64,000 nucleotides of DNA from assembly GCF_024362695.1 (NCBI RefSeq), contig NC_065407.1, forward strand, positions 6,386,001 through 6,450,000, in the 5' to 3' direction. Source of the DNA: Pectinophora gossypiella. Lineage: Eukaryota > Arthropoda > Insecta > Lepidoptera > Gelechiidae. The first letter of the stretch is position 1. The number at the start of each line of letters is the position of its first letter. The position numbers were made by a program, and so were the translations under genes. The notes beneath the pieces were generated by a model that was given only the letters and a program-made list of their open reading frames with translations, had not been told where the DNA came from and searched no databases. Shown in pieces: positions 33,337-42,560 of this stretch.

Positions 33337-36276
33337 ATGTTAATAGACAATGATTATTTAACTTGCTCTTCCTCTGACGAATATGAAAGTGCTCTAAGCG
33401 TTTCATCCGTCTCAGACTCTGAACCTCTTGAGGTAAAGCTCTCGGCAGTCTTTGATACCAGCTCCAAATTCCTTTCCCTCGTGCACATTAACGCGCAGAG
33501 CCTACCTCGTCAGTACAATGACCTTCTTGCATCCTTCAGCGCCGGCGTAGTTGACTGCATTCTTGTTTCGGAAACATGGTTAAAGCCCTCACTCCCATCT
33601 ACATCTTGCTCTATTCCGGGTTACAAACTATACCGTAATGATCGTGTTGGGCTGCGTGCTGGTGGTGTGGGTATATATCTCCGTGGTAATATTCCTGCCA
33701 ATCTGCTTACATCTTCTCCATCACAATATTCTGGGTCGGTGGAGTATCTCTTTCTTGATATCACTATCCATCATAAGAAACTACTACTGGGGGTCTTATA
33801 TAGCCCCGATGACCAAGTGAATTATTTTCAAACAGTTGAAGATGTATTAGCTGATTACATACCTTGCTTTGACCATGTAATTCTGATGGGTGACTTTAAC
33901 ACCTGCTTGTTGAAAAATGATCACCGGTCTCACAGGCTTACTGACTTAGTCTCTTCCTTAAACCTACATATCTTACCTCTGTCAGCTCCCACTCACTACT
34001 TTCCTAATTGTAGGCCTTCTCTTTTGGATCTAATTATTGTATCTAATCCCAACTTAGTAGCTTCACACGGGCAAATGTCGGCTCCTTTCTCACATCACGA
34101 CTTAATCTTTCTCTCATATAAGATTCGGCCGCCCAAATCTAAAGGTAAGGTATTGTTCATGCGCAACTTTCAGCATATGGACCTGGAACGCTTGAGAGAG
34201 GGTATTCAGGGCATTGATTGGTCCACAATTGTATCAATGGATTCCATTGATGATATGGTCCAGGCGTTCACGAATCAACTTTTAGCACTGTATGATGTCC
34301 ATGCTCCTGTACGACCTGTGCGAGTCAAGCGAGCACCTGCGCCTTGGTTGACTCCTGTGATTAAGCGAACAATGGCTAAGCGTGACACAGCAAAATCTCG
34401 TTACAGGAAAGATCCTTCATGCGATAACTTCAATTCCTACAAAAAACTGCGCAACATCTGCAATCGAATGTGTAGGGATGCTAAACGTCGCTATATTCAC
34501 ACTAGTATACAAAATTTGTCCCAAACTCATGTGTGGAGATTTCTGCGAACTCTAGGTGTAGGAGGAACTACGGATACTTGTAAAAGTAATGTGGATCTGA
34601 ATGCACTGAACTCCCACTTCTCCACTCCTCCAATTTCACTGGATGCTCATACGAGATCTGCTACTCTGTCCTATCTCTATGCTCTTGTCCCACCTGACTG
34701 TCCTTTGTTTTCTTTCGAGCCAATCACCGAGGTTTCCATTAAGAAGAGTATTCGGTCAATTTCGACAAAGGCTATCGGTAGTGACTGTCTAAGTCTTGAC
34801 ATGATCTTGCCCATATTGGATGATATTGCACCTATACTCTCTCACATTATTAATTATTCACTTAGATGCAATATCTTTCCTTCACTATGGAAGAAAGCCT
34901 TTGTCATTCCTCTTCCCAAAACCTCAAATCCATCTTCTCTCTCCCAGTATCGTCCTATATCCATTCTTCCTATTCTTTCTAAGGTCCTGGAGTCGGTTGT
35001 TCACAGACAGCTATTCTCCTACCTTGATTCGAATAATCTCCTCTGCCCTCTCCAATCCGGTTTTCGTCCCTTTCACAGCACTGTTGGGGTACTGCTGAAT
35101 GTTACGGAGGACATTCGTCATGCGATGGATAACACCAAACTCACGGCGATTGTACTCTTGGACTTTAGTAGTGCGTTCAACTCTGTTGACCTTGACATCC
35201 TTTTGGGTACTCTTCACTCCGTTAACATCTCCCCCTCTGTGATTTCTTGGTTTCGTTCTTATCTCCTCGGTCGTCAGCAATGTGTCAAAGTGGATGGCCT
35301 ATCATCCGATTGGACCTCTCTTTCAGCTGGCGTGCCTCAAGGCGGTGTTCTCTCTCCTTTACTTTTCTCAATCTTTATAAATACTATTTCTCACTTCATT
35401 TCTTCTTCCTTCCATTTGTATGCAGATGATTTACAAATTTACAGGCATTTTTCTCCCTGCGATGCCTCTGAAGCGATTGACGCATTAAATTCTGACCTAT
35501 CAGCCATTAAATCGTGGGCAACTACTTTTGGTCTCCTTGTCAATCCCGCTAAATCACAGGCGTTGATCGTGGGTAGCAGTAGACTCAGAAGTATGCTTGA
35601 CTGGAAGTCTTTTCCTCCGCTTGTCTACGACGGGATCCCTATTGCCTATTCTGAGAAGGCGAAAAATTTGGGGCTTATAATGGATTGTCATATGTCTTGG
35701 TCTTCTCATATTAATGAGCTGAGCAAGCGTATGCACTTCACGTTTCACTCTCTCAAGCGTCTCCAATTCTTCCTCCCTTTTCACACCAAGATTATGCTGG
35801 CGCAATCTCTCCTGCTCCCGATTCTCGACTACGCGGACGTCTGTTACTTGGATGTAACCGAGGAGCTGCTTAACAAACTCGAGCGTCTTCAAAATTTGGC
35901 GATACGTTTCATCTTCGGCTTACGCAAGTATGACCATATTTCTGAGTTTCGTGCGTCGTTAAAATGGCTCCCTATCCGACTTCGCCGTGATGTGCACATC
36001 CTTTCCTTCCTTTACAAAATTCTCTATGATCCTGGTACCCCTTCCTATCTACGGTCCCGCTTCCACCTCCTGCCCCCTCCCTCACGTTCTAGGCGTCCAT
36101 GTATTACTAAGATGCTGGAGATACCTAGGACCAATACCAATTTTGGCTTTCACTCATTTTCCGTCCGTGCAGCCATGCTCTGGAATAGGCTGCCGAGGGT
36201 AGTTCAGGAGAGTTCCTCTTACCTAATTTTTAAGAAGAGAGTCAAAGAGCACTTTTTATCCATAGAGTATTCGTAG
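33337..36276 (+). CDS. LINE ORF2: endonuclease-reverse transcriptase
   Basis: It nicks target DNA and reverse-transcribes the element RNA at the nick. The 979-residue frame has an APE-like endonuclease at about 45-265: HINAQS (50-55), SETWL (78-82), GDFN (185-188), SLLDLI (228-233) and SHHDL (252-256). The RT lies at about 515-780: YRPIS (538-542), LLDFSSAF (607-614), GVPQGGVLSPLLF (665-677) and the catalytic YADD (695-698). The C-terminal tail has WNRLPRVVQESSSYL. No frameshift or internal stop. The key EN and RT residues I can check are present. Clade (CR1 or close) is judged from motif wording only. Confidence 0.93.
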   Translation: MLIDNDYLTCSSSDEYESALSVSSVSDSEPLEVKLSAVFDTSSKFLSLVHINAQSLPRQYNDLLASFSAGVVDCILVSETWLKPSLPSTSCSIPGYKLYRNDRVGLRAGGVGIYLRGNIPANLLTSSPSQYSGSVEYLFLDITIHHKKLLLGVLYSPDDQVNYFQTVEDVLADYIPCFDHVILMGDFNTCLLKNDHRSHRLTDLVSSLNLHILPLSAPTHYFPNCRPSLLDLIIVSNPNLVASHGQMSAPFSHHDLIFLSYKIRPPKSKGKVLFMRNFQHMDLERLREGIQGIDWSTIVSMDSIDDMVQAFTNQLLALYDVHAPVRPVRVKRAPAPWLTPVIKRTMAKRDTAKSRYRKDPSCDNFNSYKKLRNICNRMCRDAKRRYIHTSIQNLSQTHVWRFLRTLGVGGTTDTCKSNVDLNALNSHFSTPPISLDAHTRSATLSYLYALVPPDCPLFSFEPITEVSIKKSIRSISTKAIGSDCLSLDMILPILDDIAPILSHIINYSLRCNIFPSLWKKAFVIPLPKTSNPSSLSQYRPISILPILSKVLESVVHRQLFSYLDSNNLLCPLQSGFRPFHSTVGVLLNVTEDIRHAMDNTKLTAIVLLDFSSAFNSVDLDILLGTLHSVNISPSVISWFRSYLLGRQQCVKVDGLSSDWTSLSAGVPQGGVLSPLLFSIFINTISHFISSSFHLYADDLQIYRHFSPCDASEAIDALNSDLSAIKSWATTFGLLVNPAKSQALIVGSSRLRSMLDWKSFPPLVYDGIPIAYSEKAKNLGLIMDCHMSWSSHINELSKRMHFTFHSLKRLQFFLPFHTKIMLAQSLLLPILDYADVCYLDVTEELLNKLERLQNLAIRFIFGLRKYDHISEFRASLKWLPIRLRRDVHILSFLYKILYDPGTPSYLRSRFHLLPPPSRSRRPCITKMLEIPRTNTNFGFHSFSVRAAMLWNRLPRVVQESSSYLIFKKRVKEHFLSIEYS

Positions 36277-36580
36277 TCTAAGTATATTGTTATATATATA
36301 ATAGGTATGTATGTAGGTATAGTATATTTTATATGTGTATATATTTATAGAGGCTTAGGCATATGTTTGTGTATATATATATTTTTAAACGGTTTTATAT
36401 GTAGATATAATTATTATAATGTATTTAATATATTGCACCTCTTTTTATTCTTCCGCAGTTACTCTAATACTACCTCTGGGTTGGCTGGAAGAGATCTCTC
36501 TTAGAGATAAGTCCACCCTTGTAAACGTCCATTTCTTGTTTGTGATGTAACTAGTTGTTAAGTGCAATAAAGTATATTCA
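36277..36580 (+). other. LINE 3' UTR
   Basis: AT-rich, with TATATATA runs and an AATAAAG signal at the very end; matches the end of the 1651-1787 stub. Confidence 0.7.
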
Positions 36581-36600
36581 AAATGTCAGTGACAAAATGT

Positions 36601-36625
36601 TATCACGTTAGGCATGTTAGCCCTA
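36601..36625 (-). repeat. Right member of the inverted pair flanking the LINE
   Basis: TATCACGTTAGGCATGTTAG and onward is the reverse complement of 31812-31836 with 3 mismatches in 25. The LINE's own 3' end lies about 20 bp inside it. The simplest reading is that the LINE landed inside an older MITE-like element whose TIRs these are. Confidence 0.75.
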
Positions 36626-37317
36626 TAGATGAGGCCGCGTTTTAGCAACTGCATACATTACGTTGTTGGCGAAACCTTGGTCGCGCATGGTGTGATATGG
36701 TGTGGTGAGATAGGGCACAGTGACCTGTTATCGTCGGCCAGACACATCATCTGACCTCTCCTTCAATCGTGTCGGTTTTCCGTTCCACTGAAGCAAGGAG
36801 GGGTAAGACGAGTGTGTGCGCCTGCGTTTTGCGCGAACGTCTGCGCACCTTAATATATCCTGCGTACCTGACCGCTTCCGTTAGGAGTCGAAGTGGTCGC
36901 CATTGCCGAAATCGGTTGGAGCTCATAATCATCACATCCTAAAACTAAAATTTCTCGTCAAAACTGTATGCTGCAACCCTAAACCATCTTAGCTTTTCAG
37001 ACAAATCTCGTCTCTAACCGTACCGAGTCTCATACATTAACATTACTAGGTATACCTACCTAATACGCTGCACAGCGAAGTAATCCTACGAACATCTGTC
37101 ATCTGTCAACTTGGCGACGCATATTCATAATCCAGCCCGCTACTCCACTAGATTTAATGCAAATGTTTAGTGGGTGTCGACTAGCTGAACTTTGCTTGCA
37201 TGTGGTCGGGACAACTTCTAAAATTTATTAGCTTGACATTGTATTCTATTAAAATCTATATTTAGTTGGAAAATTGTTATTCTATTTTCAAATTTCAAAA
37301 AAGTCCATTGAGTTTAA
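36626..37317. other. Non-coding stretch between LINE and gag-pol
   Basis: If the gag-pol element were complete, its 5' LTR should be here, but no copy of 41499-41611 was found. TGGCGACG at 37112-37119 could match the 3' end of a tRNA-Ser and thus act as a primer-binding site, but 8 bases is weak evidence. Confidence 0.4.
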
Positions 37318-37467
37318 GCGTTATTTTTTGTTTTAGGATTATTTATAGTATGTGAAGCAGAAGATATAAAATTTTCGGAATCAGATACTGTTGAAAACTT
37401 GAGGAAAATACTTAGCACATACTATCAAGCTCAAGAACAATCGTTAGCAGTACATCAAAACAAAACA
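37318..37467 (+). other. In-frame open segment with splice-acceptor-like start
   Basis: TTTTTTGTTTTAG ends at 37336 and is a good 3' splice site. From 37337 the gag-pol frame is open for 44 codons before the first ATG (37468). An upstream exon could therefore be spliced onto gag, or this may be chance in AT-rich DNA. Confidence 0.35.
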
Positions 37468-40400
37468 ATGGCGTCAAATTACGACATTAAGGTGTTTGAC
37501 GGGGACAACTGGGAGACGTTTCAACAACAACTCGAGTGTGTTATTGTTTTCAATGATGTGCCGGCGGCAAAGATGGTTCCATTGCTAATTACAAAGTTAT
37601 CACCAAAAGTTTTTGAGTCATTAACTTACTCGTGCGCGCCGGAAAAACCAATTACATTAACCTATTCAGCACTATGTGAAAAACTAAAACAAAAATACGA
37701 AAAAACACATTCACCATTGATGGACAGAGCCGAATTTAGAGGAAGGAATCAATTACCTACAGAGACAATTGATGACTACTTATTAACATTACGAAAATTA
37801 GTGAAAGGTTGTCAATTCAAAGATGAGGAAGACCAAATTAAGGAGAAATTTATAGAAGGAGTATACTCAAAGATGATAAAATTTGAATTATTAAAGCAAG
37901 GGGAACAATTAAAATTAGACTCATTAATACAATTGGCAAGAACAGTGGAGTCAGCATACAAGCATGCAAATGGAGAAAAGGACATAAGTACAGTTTCATA
38001 TATGAAGCCTAGGAGGAACACTCCGAAATTGAAGACCGGACACCAAAAAGACCGGAACTCACAGCCAACTAATAAGAACAAATGTTATTGTTGCGGAAAA
38101 GACAATCACATCAAGAAAGATTGTACGTTAAGGAACAAATACTGCTCTGAATGTGGTCAAAGGGGACATATTTATAAAATGTGTCAGCAAAAAAATAATA
38201 CAAATATTCTGGACGTAAAGTGTGAGGAGGAAGATGGTGAGCAGGCCCTAGATGCCGTAAAGGACCTATACACAGAGTATGAAACATTCTCCATGCACAG
38301 TGTGAGTAAAATTCCACCGTTTATTTTAGAAATTGACTTAAATCTGGTTCATAAAGTGCCTTTTGAGGTGGATACTGGGGCAGAAGTGTCTGTAATGCCC
38401 CTCTCATTTAAAAATAAATATTTAAAGGAGTTTAAAATAGAAACATGTAAAGCGGCATTTAGAAATTTTGATCAAACAATTTCATATCCCCTAGGAATCA
38501 TTCACAATATACCAGTACGGTATAATAATGTTGAAAAGAAATTAAGTATATTCATAACGAAGGAAAGTACCCCATGTTTAATTGGACGCAACTGGCTGCA
38601 TCAGTTAAATATGTGGCCACCCAAAAATATTTGTATCATAAATACTAAGACAAGTGTTCAAAATGTTTCAGAAGCACAACGATTAATAAAAGAGAGGTTC
38701 GCAGCAGTATTCACCCCGGGATGGGGGAAGTTTAATGGAGAAGCCATATCTTTGAAGCTGAAACCAGAGGCTAAACCAAAATGTCTACCGGTCCGTCGTG
38801 TCCCATATGCTTTACGCGATAAGGTAAAACAAGAAATTATACGTTTACAAGAAAATGGAAGAATAACACCGACGGAACAAACCCAGTGGGGTACACCTGT
38901 GGTTCCAATCTTAAAGCCCGATGGCTCAGTGCGATTATGTGGGGACTATAAAGTAACCTTAAACCCTCATTTAGAAATTGATCACTATCCGTTGCCACAT
39001 ATTGAGGATATATTTGAAACATTAAAAGATGGTGAATACTACTGCGAGCTAGATCTAAAAGAGGCCTATTTACAGGCATTATTGACTGAAGAAAGTCAAG
39101 ATTATACTACTATAGTGACCGAATTCGGAACATATAAATATAAGTCCTTGCCTTACGGGGTAAATACGGGACCAGGCTCCTTCCAGCGGTTAATGAGTAA
39201 CCAATTAAAAGATATTCAAAACACAGTGGTGTTTATTGACAATATTTACATGGCAGGGAGAAATTTGCAGGACTTGTATGATACAGTGGTGCAAGTATTA
39301 ACAAAACTAGAACTATGTGATTTTAAACTAAAAATAGAAAAGTGTAAGTTGTTCACAAAATACATTGATGTGTTTGGTTTTCGCATTAATAAGTATGGTA
39401 TGAGTGTAATTAAATCTAATTTGAAACCATTGCTGAATGCCCCAGCACCAACAAATTTGACTATGTTAAAGTCCTTTTTGGGGAAAGTGAATTACTATTC
39501 ACGTTTCTTAAACAATATGGCCACAGCTTTGACACCCCTATATGAATGTACAAAAAGAGGAAAATTTAAGTGGACAAAAGAATGTCAATTTGCATTTGAA
39601 CTGATAAAAAACAAATTAGCAAATACTGAAAACTTAAAACATTTTAATCCTGAGCAACCAATAATTATAACTTGTGATGCATCACAAAGTGGATTAGCAG
39701 CAATATTATCAAACCGAGATGAAAAAGGGGTAATAAAACCAGTAGCTTATGCAAGTAAAAAACTAAATAGTACGGAAATCAAATATGCTGCAATTGATAA
39801 GGAAGCTATGGCTATAGTGTTTGGAATAACAAAGTTTTACAACTACATTTATGGGCGATCATTTGAGTTGGAGACTGATAGCTCAGCTTTGGTTAGAATA
39901 TTTGGTCCAACTAAAGGTATTCCAAAAATGGCAGCTAAAAGATTGCAACATTATGCTATATTTTTGTCAGCATTCAAATACAAAATTAGGCATATTAAAA
40001 CAAGCATAAATCCAGCAGATTTCCTTTCCCGAACGCCAGAGTTACTACAAGAGGATGGCTTAATGTTGCACTCTTTATGCTTAAACGGTAATGTGACAAA
40101 TGTAATTCAAATACATAATTCTAAAATAGATCATTTAAACTGGAAAATAATCCAAAATAAAACTAAAGTTGACCAAACTTTATCAAAAGTACTTCGTTAT
40201 TGTATGGATGGTTGGCCAGAAAAGAGCTTAATAACACCTGATTTACTGCCATACTATAACAGGAAAATTGAAATTAACATAGACAGAGGTTGTTTATTTT
40301 GGGGGCACAGAATTATAATTCCTGAACCAATCAGGCAGGCTGTGATGCAGAGTTTACATGAGTCACACTTTGGAATTGTTCGTATGAAAGAATTGGCTCG

Positions 40401-41256
40401 ATCATATTTTTGGTGGCCAAATTTAGATTCACAGATAGAAAATGTAACTAAATCATGCCTAATATGTTTGACAAATTTTAAAAATCCGCCTAAGTTAGAA
40501 AAACCATGGCCAGTACCGCCATCTCCTTGGTATAGACTGCATGCAGATTTCTTAGGTCCATTTTACAAAAAGATGTATTTAGTTGTTGTAGATAGTTACA
40601 CTAAATGGCCCGAAGTATTTGAAATGGGAAACATGACCGCAACAAAAACTATTGATATACTTGAAACTTTATTTTCTAGATATGGATATCCAGTACATTT
40701 AGTAACGGATAATCAAACAACATTTGCAGGTTTAGAGTTTGCGACGTATTGTGAAAAAAATAACATAAAACATACATTTACCCCACCATATCACCCAGCA
40801 ACAAATGGTGCCGCGGAAAGATTTGTAGAAACTTTTAAAACAACAGTTACAAAAATAAAGGAAACTGGAACTGCAGTAGGTACAGCAATACAGTTATTTT
40901 TGTTCGATTACCGTAGCACACCACAAAGAACAACAGGAATTTCACCAGCTCGTTTGATGCTGGGGAGGGAGTTGAGAAACAGATTTAGTATCCTTAGACC
41001 GCCGCCTCTAGTAGATAGTTTGATAGATAAACAAACACAAAAAGGGGAAGGGAGGAGAGACGGATATTTTATAGTTGGACAAAAGGTCATGGTTCGGGAT
41101 TATAGAAAAGGATGTAAACCTTGGATTTTGGGAATTATTATAGCCGAATCTGTTCCTGGTTTAACTTATAAAGTAGACGTTCTAGGAATGACTTGGAAAC
41201 GACATGTAAATCAAATGTTATCTTGTAATGAATCCATTGAAGAATCGACAACTTAG
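37468..41256 (+). CDS. Ty3/gypsy-type gag-pol polyprotein, single frame, altered YxDD
   Basis: Retrotransposon polyprotein of K02A2.6-like organisation. Order: gag capsid region; two CCHC knuckles (CYCCGKDNHIKKDC and CSECGQRGHIYKMC); aspartic protease (VDTGAEVSV); RT (YPLPHIEDIF, ELDLKEAYLQ); RNase H (TCDAS, DKEA, ETDSSAL, ADFLSR); integrase with HHCC zinc site (LHESHFGIV...CLIC), catalytic D-D-E (HADFLGPF, VTDNQTTF, NGAAERFVE) and a GPY/F-like tail. The start is ATG 37468 (MASNYDIKVFDG). The frame is also open upstream to 37318 but without an ATG, with a leucine TTG at 37399. The RT catalytic box reads FIDN: GAC 39238-39240 then AAT 39241-39243, so the second catalytic Asp is Asn. No env gene follows. 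Confidence 0.93.
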   Translation: MASNYDIKVFDGDNWETFQQQLECVIVFNDVPAAKMVPLLITKLSPKVFESLTYSCAPEKPITLTYSALCEKLKQKYEKTHSPLMDRAEFRGRNQLPTETIDDYLLTLRKLVKGCQFKDEEDQIKEKFIEGVYSKMIKFELLKQGEQLKLDSLIQLARTVESAYKHANGEKDISTVSYMKPRRNTPKLKTGHQKDRNSQPTNKNKCYCCGKDNHIKKDCTLRNKYCSECGQRGHIYKMCQQKNNTNILDVKCEEEDGEQALDAVKDLYTEYETFSMHSVSKIPPFILEIDLNLVHKVPFEVDTGAEVSVMPLSFKNKYLKEFKIETCKAAFRNFDQTISYPLGIIHNIPVRYNNVEKKLSIFITKESTPCLIGRNWLHQLNMWPPKNICIINTKTSVQNVSEAQRLIKERFAAVFTPGWGKFNGEAISLKLKPEAKPKCLPVRRVPYALRDKVKQEIIRLQENGRITPTEQTQWGTPVVPILKPDGSVRLCGDYKVTLNPHLEIDHYPLPHIEDIFETLKDGEYYCELDLKEAYLQALLTEESQDYTTIVTEFGTYKYKSLPYGVNTGPGSFQRLMSNQLKDIQNTVVFIDNIYMAGRNLQDLYDTVVQVLTKLELCDFKLKIEKCKLFTKYIDVFGFRINKYGMSVIKSNLKPLLNAPAPTNLTMLKSFLGKVNYYSRFLNNMATALTPLYECTKRGKFKWTKECQFAFELIKNKLANTENLKHFNPEQPIIITCDASQSGLAAILSNRDEKGVIKPVAYASKKLNSTEIKYAAIDKEAMAIVFGITKFYNYIYGRSFELETDSSALVRIFGPTKGIPKMAAKRLQHYAIFLSAFKYKIRHIKTSINPADFLSRTPELLQEDGLMLHSLCLNGNVTNVIQIHNSKIDHLNWKIIQNKTKVDQTLSKVLRYCMDGWPEKSLITPDLLPYYNRKIEINIDRGCLFWGHRIIIPEPIRQAVMQSLHESHFGIVRMKELARSYFWWPNLDSQIENVTKSCLICLTNFKNPPKLEKPWPVPPSPWYRLHADFLGPFYKKMYLVVVDSYTKWPEVFEMGNMTATKTIDILETLFSRYGYPVHLVTDNQTTFAGLEFATYCEKNNIKHTFTPPYHPATNGAAERFVETFKTTVTKIKETGTAVGTAIQLFLFDYRSTPQRTTGISPARLMLGRELRNRFSILRPPPLVDSLIDKQTQKGEGRRDGYFIVGQKVMVRDYRKGCKPWILGIIIAESVPGLTYKVDVLGMTWKRHVNQMLSCNESIEESTT

Positions 41257-41498
41257 TATAGATATCGCAGGACTTAAATGTGTTTGAATAAACGACGCCA
41301 AGATATCTGTACCAGGTCACAGTCAAGGATTCGACTGGTAGTTTAATTCTTGTTTAACTTTATTTTATTAGTTGTACCTAATATAGTTGTTACTATTATT
41401 GTTGTGTAACACTTAATATCTAATATAGTTAAGGTAGTCAGTAAGTGACAGTCTAGGCTGTGTTTATACGAGGTTAGGTTAGAATAAGTTGGGGAGAA

Positions 41499-41611
41499 TG
41501 TTGCATATCGGTTTCTGCGTGATATGGAACGCTCTCTTCTTGATAATATTAAGTGAGTGTCTGGATCTTGCTGCCCAATAAATGGATAGTAAAATACTAT
41601 TACTTGTTTCA
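41499..41611 (+). mobile_element. Candidate 3' LTR of the gag-pol element
   Basis: A purine tract GGGGAGAA (41491-41498) is followed by TGTTGCATATCGG..., an AATAAA signal at 41577-41582 and a terminal CA at 41610-41611. This matches the polypurine tract plus TG...CA pattern. It is not confirmed, because no second copy is visible 5' of gag. Confidence 0.4.
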
Positions 41612-41920
41612 ATATATAATAAGGATTTACGGGCGATTTTTTATTTTAGTCTTTTATTTAAGGGCTTTTAACAAAAGTTTGTTATGCCAGCCCCATCGAC
41701 CAAGACTGACTAAAAAGTATAAAAAATACATATTTATTTCATGCCCAGCCTAAGATGTGATGCTGTTGTGAATGAAAGCATAAATCAAATATGATTCTCT
41801 GCTCGTAGGCTTTGACAAAAAGGCTTCCAAGATACCTATATCACTACTCTGACTCCTATCTTTTAGTTGTTTAAGTAAAAACAGCCTTTGTGAAGCATTC
41901 CGGATTCATTCATATAAGAT

Positions 41921-41990
41921 ATGGTACGTAGATACGTACCATAAGTACCATGAGAAAAGATTCTCTCATGCCACAAACTTCGCAGTTTGT
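41921..41990. repeat. Three consecutive small hairpins
   Basis: Arms ATGGTACGTA/TACGTACCAT (41921-41942, perfect 10 bp), CATGAGAA/TTCTCTCATG (41949-41970, one bulge) and ACAAACT/AGTTTGT (41973-41990, perfect 7 bp) follow each other with few spacer bases. Confidence 0.6.
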
Positions 41991-42436
41991 ACTATATAAA
42001 ATAATCAGACAGATTTCGATTTGCTGTTAGCATAAGTACGACAATACATTGGAAGTTTTCAAACCAATTATCGAACACTCCATAAAACTGCAAAACGAAC
42101 CGTAATCAGTGACATTTCGTATAGCTGCATCATTATTGATTTAGTAAACATTCCAAAACGAATGTTTCTAAACTTTCATGTTAACCACAGTTAACATACA
42201 CAGGAAATCGATAAGTATAGTAAGAGGAATAGAGTTGTTAATGATTGTGACTAAAGTTGTTTGCTTAACATGGTCCGGTCCGCCAGTCCGTTAGGTCAAA
42301 CATAGTGGATTGTTGGAGTTTGTTTTGCACCTTCTATGATGAACACAAGGATTTGAACTACACGTGTTAATTCGTATAAAATGCCAGGCGTTAAAAAATA
42401 TACTGATAGGTATGACGATTGCATTTCCTCTTTCAG

Positions 42437-42560
42437 TCAATCAATCAATCAATAATTCTTTATTGCACAAAAACATAAACACAGGACATCTACAGACGAA
42501 CAAAATAAGCACAATAGGCGGCTTTATTGCTAAACAGCAATTTGCACTTCAGACGCGTTA
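42437..42560 (-). mobile_element. CR1-type LINE 3' end
   Basis: On the minus strand: TTTTGTGCAATAAAGAATTA followed by (TTGA)n repeats. This resembles the GTGCAATAAAG end of the LINE at 36580. Coding part absent. Confidence 0.6.

Larger units (their letters stand above)
32040..36580 (+). mobile_element. Apparently full-length CR1/Jockey-group LINE
   Basis: The unit carries a 5' leader, ORF1 (32162-32875), a 461-nt gap, ORF2 (33337-36276) and a 3' UTR ending GTTAAGTGCAATAAAG plus a short A/T-rich tail. Both ORFs are open, which points to a young and possibly active copy. The 5' border is not determined (between about 31840 and 32160) and no clear target duplication was found. A 3' stub of the same group is at 1651-1787. 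Confidence 0.85.

Noticed and set aside
41257..41611. Env-like gene after gag-pol
   Set aside because: No frame of suitable length or signal/transmembrane pattern between the gag-pol stop and the candidate LTR, so the element is not called an errantivirus.
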